Assembly (NCBI GenBank): GCA_016874535.1
Contig: VGUA01000021.1
Location: 1-33,349, forward strand
Reading direction: 5' to 3'
Origin: Gammaproteobacteria bacterium
Lineage (GTDB): Bacteria > Pseudomonadota > Gammaproteobacteria > Ga0077536
DNA length: 33,349 nt
This document shows, piece after piece, positions 17,020-24,375 of this stretch (positions within the stretch are counted from its first letter, which is position 1; each line of letters opens with the position of its first letter). The position numbers were made by a program, and so were the translations under genes. The notes under the pieces were generated by a model. That model searched no databases. It was given only the letters and a program-made list of their open reading frames with translations, and was not told where the DNA came from.

Positions 17020-17898
17020 ATGTATCCAGCGATAATCGAGGACTACCAACGGCCCGAGAGCCTGCAAGAAGCCGTGGCCATCCTGAGCGGGTATGAACCC
17101 GGCGACGCCATCTTCATGGCCGGTGGCCAGAGCGTGATGCAGGCAATGAAGTCGCGCATGGTGCGACCGCGCTGCGTGGTGGACTTGCAGTCGATTGCCG
17201 AGCTGAAGGGCATCTCCTCCGCGAACGGTCTGCACATCGGTGCGATGACCCGATATGTGGAGATAGCCGGTGCCGTCGAGCTGGCCGGGGCCAACGCAGC
17301 CCTGCGGGATGCGGCACAACACGTGGGTGATCGTCAGGTGCGCAACCGCGGCACGATTGGCGGCAGTTGCTGCTGGAATTACGTGGCCTCCTGCATGCCA
17401 GCGGTGACCCTGGGGCTCGGCGCCATATTCCATCTGCTGGATCCACAGGGCAAGACCCGCGCAGTGCAGGCGGATGATTTTTTCCTCGGCCCGCTGGAGA
17501 CCGCCCGGGGGGATCACGAACTTCTCACCCACCTCAGCTTTGAAACCACACCGCGCAGTGGCAGCGCCTACAAGAAGTGGGGGCTGGTGACGGATGCCCT
17601 GCCGGTGGTCGGGGTGTGCCTGAAGCTCAGTCTGGACGCAGCCGGCCGCTGCAGCGCAGTGCGCATGTCCCTGTCAGGTCTCCCGGCCGGGGCACAACGG
17701 GCCCCGGCAGGCGAGGCTGCCCTGATGGGCAGCGATGGCTCGCGTGAATCGGTGGCGCGCGCGATGGAGGCGGTGGTCGACTCGGTCGAGTGCCACAGCG
17801 ACAAATGGGCGGATGCGCACTACCGCCAACAACTCATCCGCACCCTCGGTCAGGAGGTGGCGGCCACAGCATTCGCGCGGGCGAGGGGAGAACAATGA
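17020..17898 (+). CDS. Molybdenum hydroxylase FAD-binding subunit (CoxM-like)
   Basis: The 292-residue medium subunit of a xanthine-dehydrogenase-family hydroxylase carries FAD motifs AGGQS (34-38) and TIGGS (112-116), and the CO-dehydrogenase flavoprotein C-terminal fold. The ATG at 17020 is preceded by GGGGGAGA; the longer open frame upstream runs through the repeat and is not coding. Electrons from the Mo site pass through the 2Fe-2S subunit to this FAD. The gene overlaps the 2Fe-2S subunit by 4 bases (ATGA). TIGGS is followed by CCWNYVASCMPA rather than the more common ADPAAD-like stretch, a divergence that may reflect the substrate or the electron acceptor. Confidence 0.94.
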   Translation: MYPAIIEDYQRPESLQEAVAILSGYEPGDAIFMAGGQSVMQAMKSRMVRPRCVVDLQSIAELKGISSANGLHIGAMTRYVEIAGAVELAGANAALRDAAQHVGDRQVRNRGTIGGSCCWNYVASCMPAVTLGLGAIFHLLDPQGKTRAVQADDFFLGPLETARGDHELLTHLSFETTPRSGSAYKKWGLVTDALPVVGVCLKLSLDAAGRCSAVRMSLSGLPAGAQRAPAGEAALMGSDGSRESVARAMEAVVDSVECHSDKWADAHYRQQLIRTLGQEVAATAFARARGEQ

Positions 17899-18371
17899 AG
17901 ACCGTCAGCATCACCATCAATGGCGAACGCTACGAGGAGACCGTGCCTGCACGCATGCTGCTCGTCGATTTCATCCGCGAGAAATGCGCGCTCACCGGCA
18001 CGCACGTCGCGTGCACTTATGAGGGCGTGTGCGGGGCGTGCACGGTGCAGCTCGACGGTGAAGCCATCAAGAGCTGCATGATGCTGGCGGTGCAGGCGGA
18101 CGGCCATGCCGTAACCACGGTGGAAGGCCTGGCGCGCGGCGCCGAACTCACTCCGCTGCAGCAGGCCTTCAAGGCTCACCATGGATTGCAGTGTGGTTTC
18201 TGTACCCCCGGCATCCTCATGAACATGAGCGAATTCCTGGAAAAGAATCCCGACCCCACGGACGAAGAGATCCGGCACGGACTCGTCGGCAACCTCTGCC
18301 GCTGCACGGGTTATGTACATATCGTGGACGCCGTGCGCGCTGCGGCGGCCCAGATCAGGAGGGGCAGCTGA
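17895..18371 (+). CDS. Molybdenum hydroxylase 2Fe-2S subunit (CoxS-like)
   Basis: The 158-residue small subunit holds two 2Fe-2S clusters. The plant-ferredoxin-type cluster uses C40, C46, C49 and C61. The alpha-helical cluster uses C100, C103, C135 and C137 (CGFC, then CRC). The first spacing is C-x5-C in [10 protein letters not shown], one residue longer than the C-x4-C I expect. It passes electrons from the Mo cofactor to FAD. Start and stop are shared with its neighbours through 4-base and 1-base overlaps, so the three subunits are translationally coupled. Confidence 0.96.
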   Translation: MKTVSITINGERYEETVPARMLLVDFIREKCALTGTHVACTYEGVCGACTVQLDGEAIKSCMMLAVQADGHAVTTVEGLARGAELTPLQQAFKAHHGLQCGFCTPGILMNMSEFLEKNPDPTDEEIRHGLVGNLCRCTGYVHIVDAVRAAAAQIRRGS

Positions 18372-20773
18372 TGTCGGCAAAACCCGATGACCGTGGGTCC
18401 TGGATGGGCACACGCCTGCCACGCAAGGAAGATCTGCGACTGATTACCGGCCAGGGCAAATATGTGGCAGACATCGTGCTGCCGGGCATGCTGCACGCCG
18501 TGTTCGTGCGCAGCGACTATGCGCACGCACGCCTGGTGAACGTTGACGTGTCGGCGGCACTGGAGGCGCCCGGCGTGGTCGCCGTCATCACCGGCGAGGA
18601 GATGAAGAGCCACTGCCGTTCGCTGCGCCAGCCCGTACTTCTGCCCAATCTGCCGGCGAAATATCCGACCTACTACGGGCTCGCGGTCGACAAGGTCAAG
18701 TTCCATGGGGACCCCGTCGCCATGGTGATCGCACGGGATAAATACCAGGCGGTGGATGCCGCCGAACTCGTGGTGGTGGATTACGAGGAGTTGCCGGTCG
18801 TGCTCGACCCGGAAGCGGCGCTGGATGCAGACGCCCCCCGTGTTCATGACGAGGAAGCGGACAACCTCATGTTCGAGATGACCTTCACCGGTGGTGGCAC
18901 CGATGAGGAGCGCGCGAAGAACGAAGCCGAGGTGGAGAAGATCTTCCAGTCCGCGGACGTGGTGGTGAAGGGGCGTTTCCGCGTGCATCGCACGGGCACC
19001 ACGCCCATGGAAACGCGCGGCGTGCTGGCCGAGTGGTCGGCCTCCGATGGCCTCACCGTCTACAACACCACCCAGCGTCCGCATATCGATCGCCTGGCGT
19101 TCGCCGACATCCTCGATATTCCGGCGGAGAAGGCGCGGGTGATTGCGCCGCGTGACATGGGTGGTGGCTTCGGCCTCAAGGCGCCGTTCTATCGTGAGAG
19201 CGTGGTGGTGGCCTATGCCTGCCGCAAACTGGGCAGGCCGGTGCGCTGGATCGAGTCGCGCTACGAGAGCCTCATGAACATCGGCCAGGAGCGCGGACAG
19301 ATCAACACCCTCGAGGTGGCTGCCAGCAAGGACGGCAAGCTGCTGGCCCTGCGCAACCGGGGCATCGCCGACGTGGGAACGGGCCAGATTGGTGTGTACT
19401 GGGGCTTCGTGATGCCTTTCCTCGGCGCCGTGGAAATGCCGAATGCCTACACCTGGGAGGCGGGTGACACCAACCTCAAGGTCATCTTCACCAACAAGGC
19501 CTGTCTCACGCCCTCACGGGCGTTTGGCCATTTCCCCACCCGTTTCGCCATGGAGCGCGCGGTGGACATGGTGGCGCGGAAGATTGGCATGGAGCCTTCC
19601 GACCTGCGTCGACGCAATCTGGTGCCGCGCCTGCCCTACACCTCTGTCACGGGTGAGTACTACGACAGCGGCGACTTCCTGAAGGTCTGGGACAACCTCA
19701 TGGTCCAGGTCGACCTGCCGGCCTTCCGCAAGGAGCAGGCCGAGGCCAGGGCGCAGGGCCGCTATCTCGGCATCGGTTTCGGCTGTGGCGTGGAATTATC
19801 CGGGGTGGCATCGGAACTGATGGTGCCCATGGAAAACCAGCCGGGTTACGGCGCGGCCACAGTGCGCATCGATCCGCGCGGCAAGGTCTTCATCATGGGT
19901 GGCGATGCGCCGGGCGGGCAGGGGCATGAGACCACCATCTCGCAGATCGTCGCCGCGACCTTTGGCATCAGTCCGGAAGACACCATCATCACGACAGGTG
20001 ACACGGGCACCACGCCGTTCGGTTCGGGCACGATCGGCGCCCGCATGGGCTCCTATTTCGCGAGCGCCGTGCGCAAGGCCTGCGATGAACTCAGGGAGAA
20101 GATCACCCACGTGCTGGCGCATGATCTCGGGATCCGCGCAACCATGGAGGAGTTTGCGTTTACCGAAGGCGAGGTCGTCTATCAGCGCGACCCGTCCAAG
20201 CGCAAAGGCTTCCGCGAAATCGCCGAGCGCATCGTCATGTTCCCGATCAACCTGCCGGAAGGTGAGGTCGGCGGGCTCGAGACAACTGCCTTCTTCGAGG
20301 CGGCCAAGCCCATGATCTGCTTCAACGCGGACGCCTGCGTGGTGGAAGTGGAACTCGCCACCGGGCAGTTCAAGGTGCTGCGCTGGCAAACCTCCGAAGA
20401 CGTCGGCAATGTGATCAACCCCATGATCGTCGATGGCCAGATGCAGGGTGCGATCATCCAAGGGCTCTCGAATGCCATTTTCGAGGAGTTCATCTACAAC
20501 GATCAGGGTCAGCAGATGACGGCGGACTTCGAGCACTACAAGCTCGCTACCGCCGCCGATGTGCCGGACGTGAAGGTGACCTACGCCTCCACGCCCTGCC
20601 CGCATACCCCATTGGGCACGCGTGGTATCGGGGAAGGCCGCCCCAGTGCGGTGCCCGGTGCGCTGTGCAACGCCCTGGTGGACGCCCTCGCGCCCTTTGA
20701 TATCGACATCACCGAATTGCCGATTCGGCCTTCGGTGCTGTGGCAGAAGCTGAAAGCGGCGGGGGCAGTCTGA
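18371..20773 (+). CDS. Molybdenum hydroxylase large subunit (xanthine dehydrogenase/CoxL superfamily)
   Basis: The 800-residue Mo-cofactor subunit has the usual features: GQGKYVADI near the N terminus, MGGGFGLKAPFY, GGQGHETTISQI, and the catalytic Glu E755 in GIGEGRP. The active-site loop reads PSRAFGHFPTRF (about 381-392). It matches neither the CO-dehydrogenase signature AYxCSFR nor the common AYRGAGRPE form, so this is not a CO dehydrogenase. The family hydroxylates carbon atoms of heterocycles, aldehydes, aromatic acyl-CoAs and steroid or terpene side chains, using water as the oxygen source. The associated CoxG-like protein suggests a CO-dehydrogenase-type maturation or membrane anchoring. 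The substrate cannot be assigned. Confidence 0.95.
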   Translation: MSAKPDDRGSWMGTRLPRKEDLRLITGQGKYVADIVLPGMLHAVFVRSDYAHARLVNVDVSAALEAPGVVAVITGEEMKSHCRSLRQPVLLPNLPAKYPTYYGLAVDKVKFHGDPVAMVIARDKYQAVDAAELVVVDYEELPVVLDPEAALDADAPRVHDEEADNLMFEMTFTGGGTDEERAKNEAEVEKIFQSADVVVKGRFRVHRTGTTPMETRGVLAEWSASDGLTVYNTTQRPHIDRLAFADILDIPAEKARVIAPRDMGGGFGLKAPFYRESVVVAYACRKLGRPVRWIESRYESLMNIGQERGQINTLEVAASKDGKLLALRNRGIADVGTGQIGVYWGFVMPFLGAVEMPNAYTWEAGDTNLKVIFTNKACLTPSRAFGHFPTRFAMERAVDMVARKIGMEPSDLRRRNLVPRLPYTSVTGEYYDSGDFLKVWDNLMVQVDLPAFRKEQAEARAQGRYLGIGFGCGVELSGVASELMVPMENQPGYGAATVRIDPRGKVFIMGGDAPGGQGHETTISQIVAATFGISPEDTIITTGDTGTTPFGSGTIGARMGSYFASAVRKACDELREKITHVLAHDLGIRATMEEFAFTEGEVVYQRDPSKRKGFREIAERIVMFPINLPEGEVGGLETTAFFEAAKPMICFNADACVVEVELATGQFKVLRWQTSEDVGNVINPMIVDGQMQGAIIQGLSNAIFEEFIYNDQGQQMTADFEHYKLATAADVPDVKVTYASTPCPHTPLGTRGIGEGRPSAVPGALCNALVDALAPFDIDITELPIRPSVLWQKLKAAGAV

Positions 20774-20776
20774 TTC

Positions 20777-21352
20777 ATGGAGCTCAAGGACCAGATTCGC
20801 ATCAACGCGCCGCGTGAGCGCGTGTTCGCCGCGCTCAACGATCCGGCAATTCTCAAGCAGGCCATTCCCGGGTGTGAAAGTCTGGAGGCGACCTCGCCCA
20901 CGGATTTCACGGCAGTGGTTGCCGCGCGGATCGGGCCGCTGGCGGCTCGCTTCACCGGCAGCGTCAGTCTGGCCGATATTGAAGCTCCCGTGCGCTACAC
21001 GCTCAGTGGTGAGGGTAAGGGTGGTCCGGCCGGCTTTGCGAAGGTCAAAGCCTCCGTCGAGCTCGAGGAGGATGGCGCAGCCACCTTGCTCGGGTATTCG
21101 GTCAAAGCCGACATCGGGGGCAAGCTCGGGCAACTCGGCGGTTCCATCGTGGATCGCACAGCCCAGAAGCTTGCGGGCGAGTTTTTCCAGCAATTCGACG
21201 CGCTCATCGCAGCGCCCGCCGAAGCCACCGACGATGCAGGCGATTCCAAGCCCGTTGTCATGGCGCAACCGCCGGCAAGGGGCGTGGGGCCCGTGTGGTG
21301 GGGGGTGGCCGCGATGATTGCGCTTCTACTCGCGTGGATGGCGCTCAAGTAA
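20777..21352 (+). CDS. CoxG-like SRPBCC protein with C-terminal membrane anchor
   Basis: A 191-residue protein: an SRPBCC/CoxG-type domain (about 1-150, starting MELKDQIRINAPRERVFAAL and with IPGCESLE), a linker rich in Ala, Pro and Asp, and one hydrophobic C-terminal helix (about 172-189, VWWGVAAMIALLLAWMAL). CoxG in carboxydotrophs helps attach the Mo enzyme to the membrane, and the tail helix here fits such a role. It begins 3 bases after the large-subunit stop. Confidence 0.93.
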   Translation: MELKDQIRINAPRERVFAALNDPAILKQAIPGCESLEATSPTDFTAVVAARIGPLAARFTGSVSLADIEAPVRYTLSGEGKGGPAGFAKVKASVELEEDGAATLLGYSVKADIGGKLGQLGGSIVDRTAQKLAGEFFQQFDALIAAPAEATDDAGDSKPVVMAQPPARGVGPVWWGVAAMIALLLAWMALK

Positions 21353-21375
21353 CATTCAACCTGCAGGAGATCGAA

Positions 21376-22032
21376 ATGATCAAGCTTTACGGATTCGCAG
21401 TCAGCAACTACTACAACATGGTCAAGCTGACATTGGAGGAGAAGGGGCTCGCCTACACTGAGGTGGCGGCCATGCCCAGCCAGGAGCAGAGCTACAAGTC
21501 ACAAAGCCCGATGGGCAAGGTCCCGTGCATCGAGACCGACGAAGGGTTCCTGTCCGAGACGGCCGCCATTCTCGAGTACCTCGAAGAACGCCAGCCCACC
21601 CCCGCCATGCTGCCGGCCAATCTTTTTGCGCGCGCCAAGACCCGCGAAATCATGCGCATCATCGAGCTCTACATCGAGCTCGCCGCACGCCGCCATTTTC
21701 GGCATATCTTTTTCGGTGAGGCTCTCAACGAAGCCGCACTGGCGGAAGTCCGACCGGTGATCGAGAGCGCCATCGCGGCGCTGAAGCAGATTGTCAAACC
21801 CGGCCCCTTCCTGTGCGGCAGCCAGATGACCTTTGCAGACGTCTACGCCTGCCACAGCTTCCCTTATGCGAATGCCGTCACCACCAAGCTCTACGGCTGG
21901 GACATCATTGCCGCAGTTCCCGGCTTGAAGGACGCCATGGCCGCGGTTGCCGCGCGCCCTGCGGCTCGCAAGGTGGATGCCGACCAGCAAGCCGCACTTG
22001 CGGCCTTCATGGCGCAGAACAGCGGCGGTTGA
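21376..22032 (+). CDS. Glutathione S-transferase family protein
   Basis: A 218-residue GST: N-terminal thioredoxin-like domain (1-78) with MGKVPCIET and the SETAAILEYLEE glutathione-binding stretch, then an all-helical C-terminal domain with the FADVYAC N-cap box. It starts 23 bases after the coxG-like gene behind GGAGA and probably belongs to the same transcript. GSTs in degradative clusters may open epoxides, dehalogenate or isomerise; the class here is not evident, and S10, Y12 or Y13 could be the catalytic residue. Confidence 0.92.
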   Translation: MIKLYGFAVSNYYNMVKLTLEEKGLAYTEVAAMPSQEQSYKSQSPMGKVPCIETDEGFLSETAAILEYLEERQPTPAMLPANLFARAKTREIMRIIELYIELAARRHFRHIFFGEALNEAALAEVRPVIESAIAALKQIVKPGPFLCGSQMTFADVYACHSFPYANAVTTKLYGWDIIAAVPGLKDAMAAVAARPAARKVDADQQAALAAFMAQNSGG

Positions 22033-22069
22033 GCGCGGTGACCTGGGGCGTTGGAGCCCGGGTCTGACC

Positions 22070-22255
22070 TCAATGGGTTTCGACGCGGGTTGCTTCGCAA
22101 CGCGCGCAGCGATAGACGGTGACCAGCTTGCCGGCTTTCACGTCGAACTGCTTCTTCTGCCAGATCGCCCATTTATGGAAACCTTCCCGGCACAGGGTCT
22201 TGTGCCGGGCCTTCTCGCCCGGCGGGCGTTTGCGGAACTGCAGGATGTCGGCCAT
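22070..22255 (-). CDS. Small conserved zinc-ribbon-like protein
   Basis: A 61-residue basic protein starting MADILQFRKRPPGEK. C22 and H27 (TLCREGFHKW) and C50/C53 (YRCARC) could bind zinc. I recall similar small proteins of unknown function in Gammaproteobacteria. The start is placed at 22255; an in-frame ATG at 22267 is also possible. A longer frame upstream enters the inverted repeat copy and is unlikely to be translated. It is convergent with the GST gene, with 37 bases between stops. Confidence 0.75.
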   Translation of the reverse strand: MADILQFRKRPPGEKARHKTLCREGFHKWAIWQKKQFDVKAGKLVTVYRCARCEATRVETH

Positions 22256-22335
22256 GGGCTGCAGCATACCGCCAATGCCTGCCGTGTGATGTGAACCGGT
22301 TCCGGATCCCTTGAGCGGGGACGTCGATGCCGGGC

Positions 22336-22538
22336 GGCTGCCCTGGCCTCGCCACATGCGGCTGCACAGGGGGCGGCCTTCCGCGGACGAACCCCAATGT
22401 CCGCTATAGGCCATCCCCCTGCACATCCGCTGGGTGATGCTTCAGGAAGCGCTCAAGGTGAGGATATTCAAAGCCGGCCGGGGATTGAACCCGTAGCGCG
22501 CCGCACGCAGTGCGAAGCGCGAGGGTCAAGCGCCGGGC
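22336..22538 (-). repeat. Structured intergenic repeat, copy 3 (inverted, 203 bases)
   Basis: The reverse complement matches the two copies at 16428-16834 along its whole length, though more diverged in the middle. It keeps the GCCCGGCGC start, GCGCTTCGCACTGCG, GGGTTCAATC, and the long hairpin (22358-22430) with core GCGGAC/GTCCGC. It occupies most of the 307-base gap between the 61-residue protein and the VOC gene; the rest of that gap shows no feature. Its orientation is opposite to copies 1 and 2, so inverted copies flank the Mo-hydroxylase operon. Confidence 0.85.
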
Positions 22539-22562
22539 GGCTGACCGGGCCCGGCCGACTTC

Positions 22563-22958
22563 TCAGCTGCGCTGGACGAATTCCACCACGTTGCCGTCTG
22601 GACCCCGCACCATCGCGATGAACACGCCGGGCATGAGTTCCTGTCTGGGAATGTCGAAAGCTACGCCCGCCCGCTCGCAGTCGGCGCAGATCTCCTCGAG
22701 ATTGCTCACCTGAAAGGTGAGATACCGATAGCCGAGCGCCTTGGTCAGACCGACCTCACCTGCAGGAGGAACCTTTTTGGGGTCCACCAGCTTGACGAAA
22801 CTGTCACCGAAAGCCAGCCGGTGCATATGGCCAAAAGGAATCGGGAGTTCACCCAGTTTCTGCAGGCCGAGGACCCCCTGATAAAAGGCAAGGCTGGCGG
22901 TGATGTCCTTGACGAGGATGCCGATATCGAGAGCGTTCTTGGCGGGAATCATGCCCAT
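22563..22958 (-). CDS. VOC-family (glyoxalase/dioxygenase fold) protein
   Basis: A 131-residue single-unit VOC protein with two beta-alpha-beta-beta-beta modules: DIGILVKDITASLAFYQGVLG near the N terminus, YRYLTFQVSNLEEI in the middle, and RGPDGNVVEFVQ with the usual metal-binding Glu at the end. The first metal-ligand position (usually His in the first strand) is not His. The ATG at 22958 has GGAG 7 bases upstream; a longer frame to 23099 lacks support. The function may be that of a lyase, epimerase or dioxygenase. It is divergent from the gene at 23117. Confidence 0.88.
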   Translation of the reverse strand: MGMIPAKNALDIGILVKDITASLAFYQGVLGLQKLGELPIPFGHMHRLAFGDSFVKLVDPKKVPPAGEVGLTKALGYRYLTFQVSNLEEICADCERAGVAFDIPRQELMPGVFIAMVRGPDGNVVEFVQRS

Positions 22959-23116
22959 GCGCGTACTCCGGGATGAATGTGATTGGCTGCGAATTGCGTG
23001 CCGACCGGAGTGTGCCAAGGTGCGGCCCTCCGGGCCAGCGCTTGCAGCGGGAGCGGGAAAGCCGGCGGCCGGCGTGATAAGTTTCCCCATCACGAACACG
23101 CGAGAGGAATACCGCC

Positions 23117-23707
23117 ATGAAGGGGTTGATTGCCATTCTGTTGGGCCTGTGCGCCCTGACCGCCAGTGCGGCGGACGCCGCAGCGCCGGCCTGCGCCGAA
23201 GATTCCGGTCCGCGGGCCGCGGTGGAGGGCTTCATGCACGCGATGAAGGCCCGCAAATTCGACGAAGCGTACAACTTTGTGACCGCCACCATGACAGATG
23301 GAAGGCCACGGGAAGAATGGGCGGCCCTGCAGAAGAAGATGTTCGACATGGGCGGAGTGCGCATCGGAGCCGTAGACGTGCGCGCAGGTCGACGTGAGAT
23401 CCTGTCGGATGGCACCTGCGGCAACAAGGCCTGGGTGCCCAATGTGCTGCGCGCGGGCGATGTGCTGAATACCGAAGGCAGTACCGAGTTCGAGGTCTAC
23501 ACGGTGATACAGGAGGGCAGCACCTGGAAAATCGATTCCCAGGAGACCCTCTTCGATGAAGAGAAGATTCGGGAGTGGTTCCCCGAGGACGAGATACCTG
23601 AATTCGGGGCGACTCGACGCTCGCCCGTTCCCAGCTGGATTGCCATTCCGCGTGATCTGAAATTCGAATCCGATGCCAAGGCCGGCCAGGCCACGGCCAC
23701 TCGCTGA
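23117..23707 (+). CDS. Secreted protein of unknown function
   Basis: The 196-residue protein starts with a clear signal peptide (MKGLIAILLGLCALTASAADA, cleavage near residue 19-22). The mature part has an NTF2/DUF4019-like look: a helical start (GFMHAMKARKFDEAYNFVTA), then strands ending WKIDSQETLFDE. No catalytic motif is visible. A GAGAGGAA site precedes the ATG. It is followed 21 bases later by the HAD hydrolase. I do not recognise a specific function. Confidence 0.85.
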   Translation: MKGLIAILLGLCALTASAADAAAPACAEDSGPRAAVEGFMHAMKARKFDEAYNFVTATMTDGRPREEWAALQKKMFDMGGVRIGAVDVRAGRREILSDGTCGNKAWVPNVLRAGDVLNTEGSTEFEVYTVIQEGSTWKIDSQETLFDEEKIREWFPEDEIPEFGATRRSPVPSWIAIPRDLKFESDAKAGQATATR

Positions 23708-23728
23708 CCCAGGGATATTTCACTCTCC

Positions 23729-24370
23729 ATGAGCATCAAGGCCATTCTGTGGGATTTTGGCGGGGTGATGACCACCTCGCCGTTCGAGGCGTTCAACCGG
23801 TTCGAAGCGGAGCATGGGCTTCCTCGTGATTTCATTCGCACCCTCAATGCGCGCGATCCGGACGACAATGCCTGGGCTCGGTTCGAGTCCAGCCGCATCT
23901 CGCTGGAAGAATTCGACCTCGCGTTCGAGGAAGAATCCCGCGCTGCCGGACATGCCCTTGCAGGCCGCTCGGTGCTGGCCCTGCTGGGCGGAGACGTGCG
24001 CCCGCGCATGGTCGAAGTCTTGCGTCGCTGCCGCAATCACTACCAGGTGGTCTGCCTCACCAACAACATGAACACGGGACACGGCCCGGGGATCTGGGGC
24101 ACGCCCGAGCGCTGTGCGGCGGTGGATGCCGCAATGTCCCTGTTTCACGGGGTTATCGAGTCCAGCAAGATCGGGATGCGCAAGCCTGATCCGGAGATCT
24201 ACCGCTACGCCTGTACGCGCATGCAGGTCGCGCCCACGGAAGTGCTCTACCTCGACGACCTCGGGGTCAACCTGAAACCGGCCAGGGCGCTGGGCATGCA
24301 GACCATCAAGGTGGTCAGCGAGGCGCAGGCCATCGCCGACCTGTCCCTGGCGCTTGGCATGACCTTCTGA
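23729..24370 (+). CDS. HAD-superfamily hydrolase, subfamily IA
   Basis: A 213-residue HAD protein with motif I ILWDFGGVMTT (D9), motif II CLTNN, the Lys motif GMRKPDPEIY, and motif IV YLDDLGVN. The residue two after the nucleophile is Gly, where phosphatases have the Asp acid/base. That pattern occurs in haloacid dehalogenases and in the N-terminal domains of epoxide hydrolase-like and ACAD10-like proteins, so phosphatase activity is not assured. It follows the secreted protein by 21 bases and ends 5 bases before the ABC transporter start. Confidence 0.9.
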   Translation: MSIKAILWDFGGVMTTSPFEAFNRFEAEHGLPRDFIRTLNARDPDDNAWARFESSRISLEEFDLAFEEESRAAGHALAGRSVLALLGGDVRPRMVEVLRRCRNHYQVVCLTNNMNTGHGPGIWGTPERCAAVDAAMSLFHGVIESSKIGMRKPDPEIYRYACTRMQVAPTEVLYLDDLGVNLKPARALGMQTIKVVSEAQAIADLSLALGMTF

Positions 24371-24375
24371 CCAAG

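Noticed and set aside
18371-20773. Aerobic CO dehydrogenase large subunit
   Set aside because: The AYxCSFR signature with the Cu-binding Cys is missing, so the enzyme belongs to another branch of the family despite its CoxM/S/G-like neighbours.
22480-22500. tRNA T-arm-like motif GGGTTCAATCCC in repeat copy 3
   Set aside because: The match is limited to the T loop. No anticodon or acceptor stem is found, and copies 1 and 2 do not preserve the right side of the stem.
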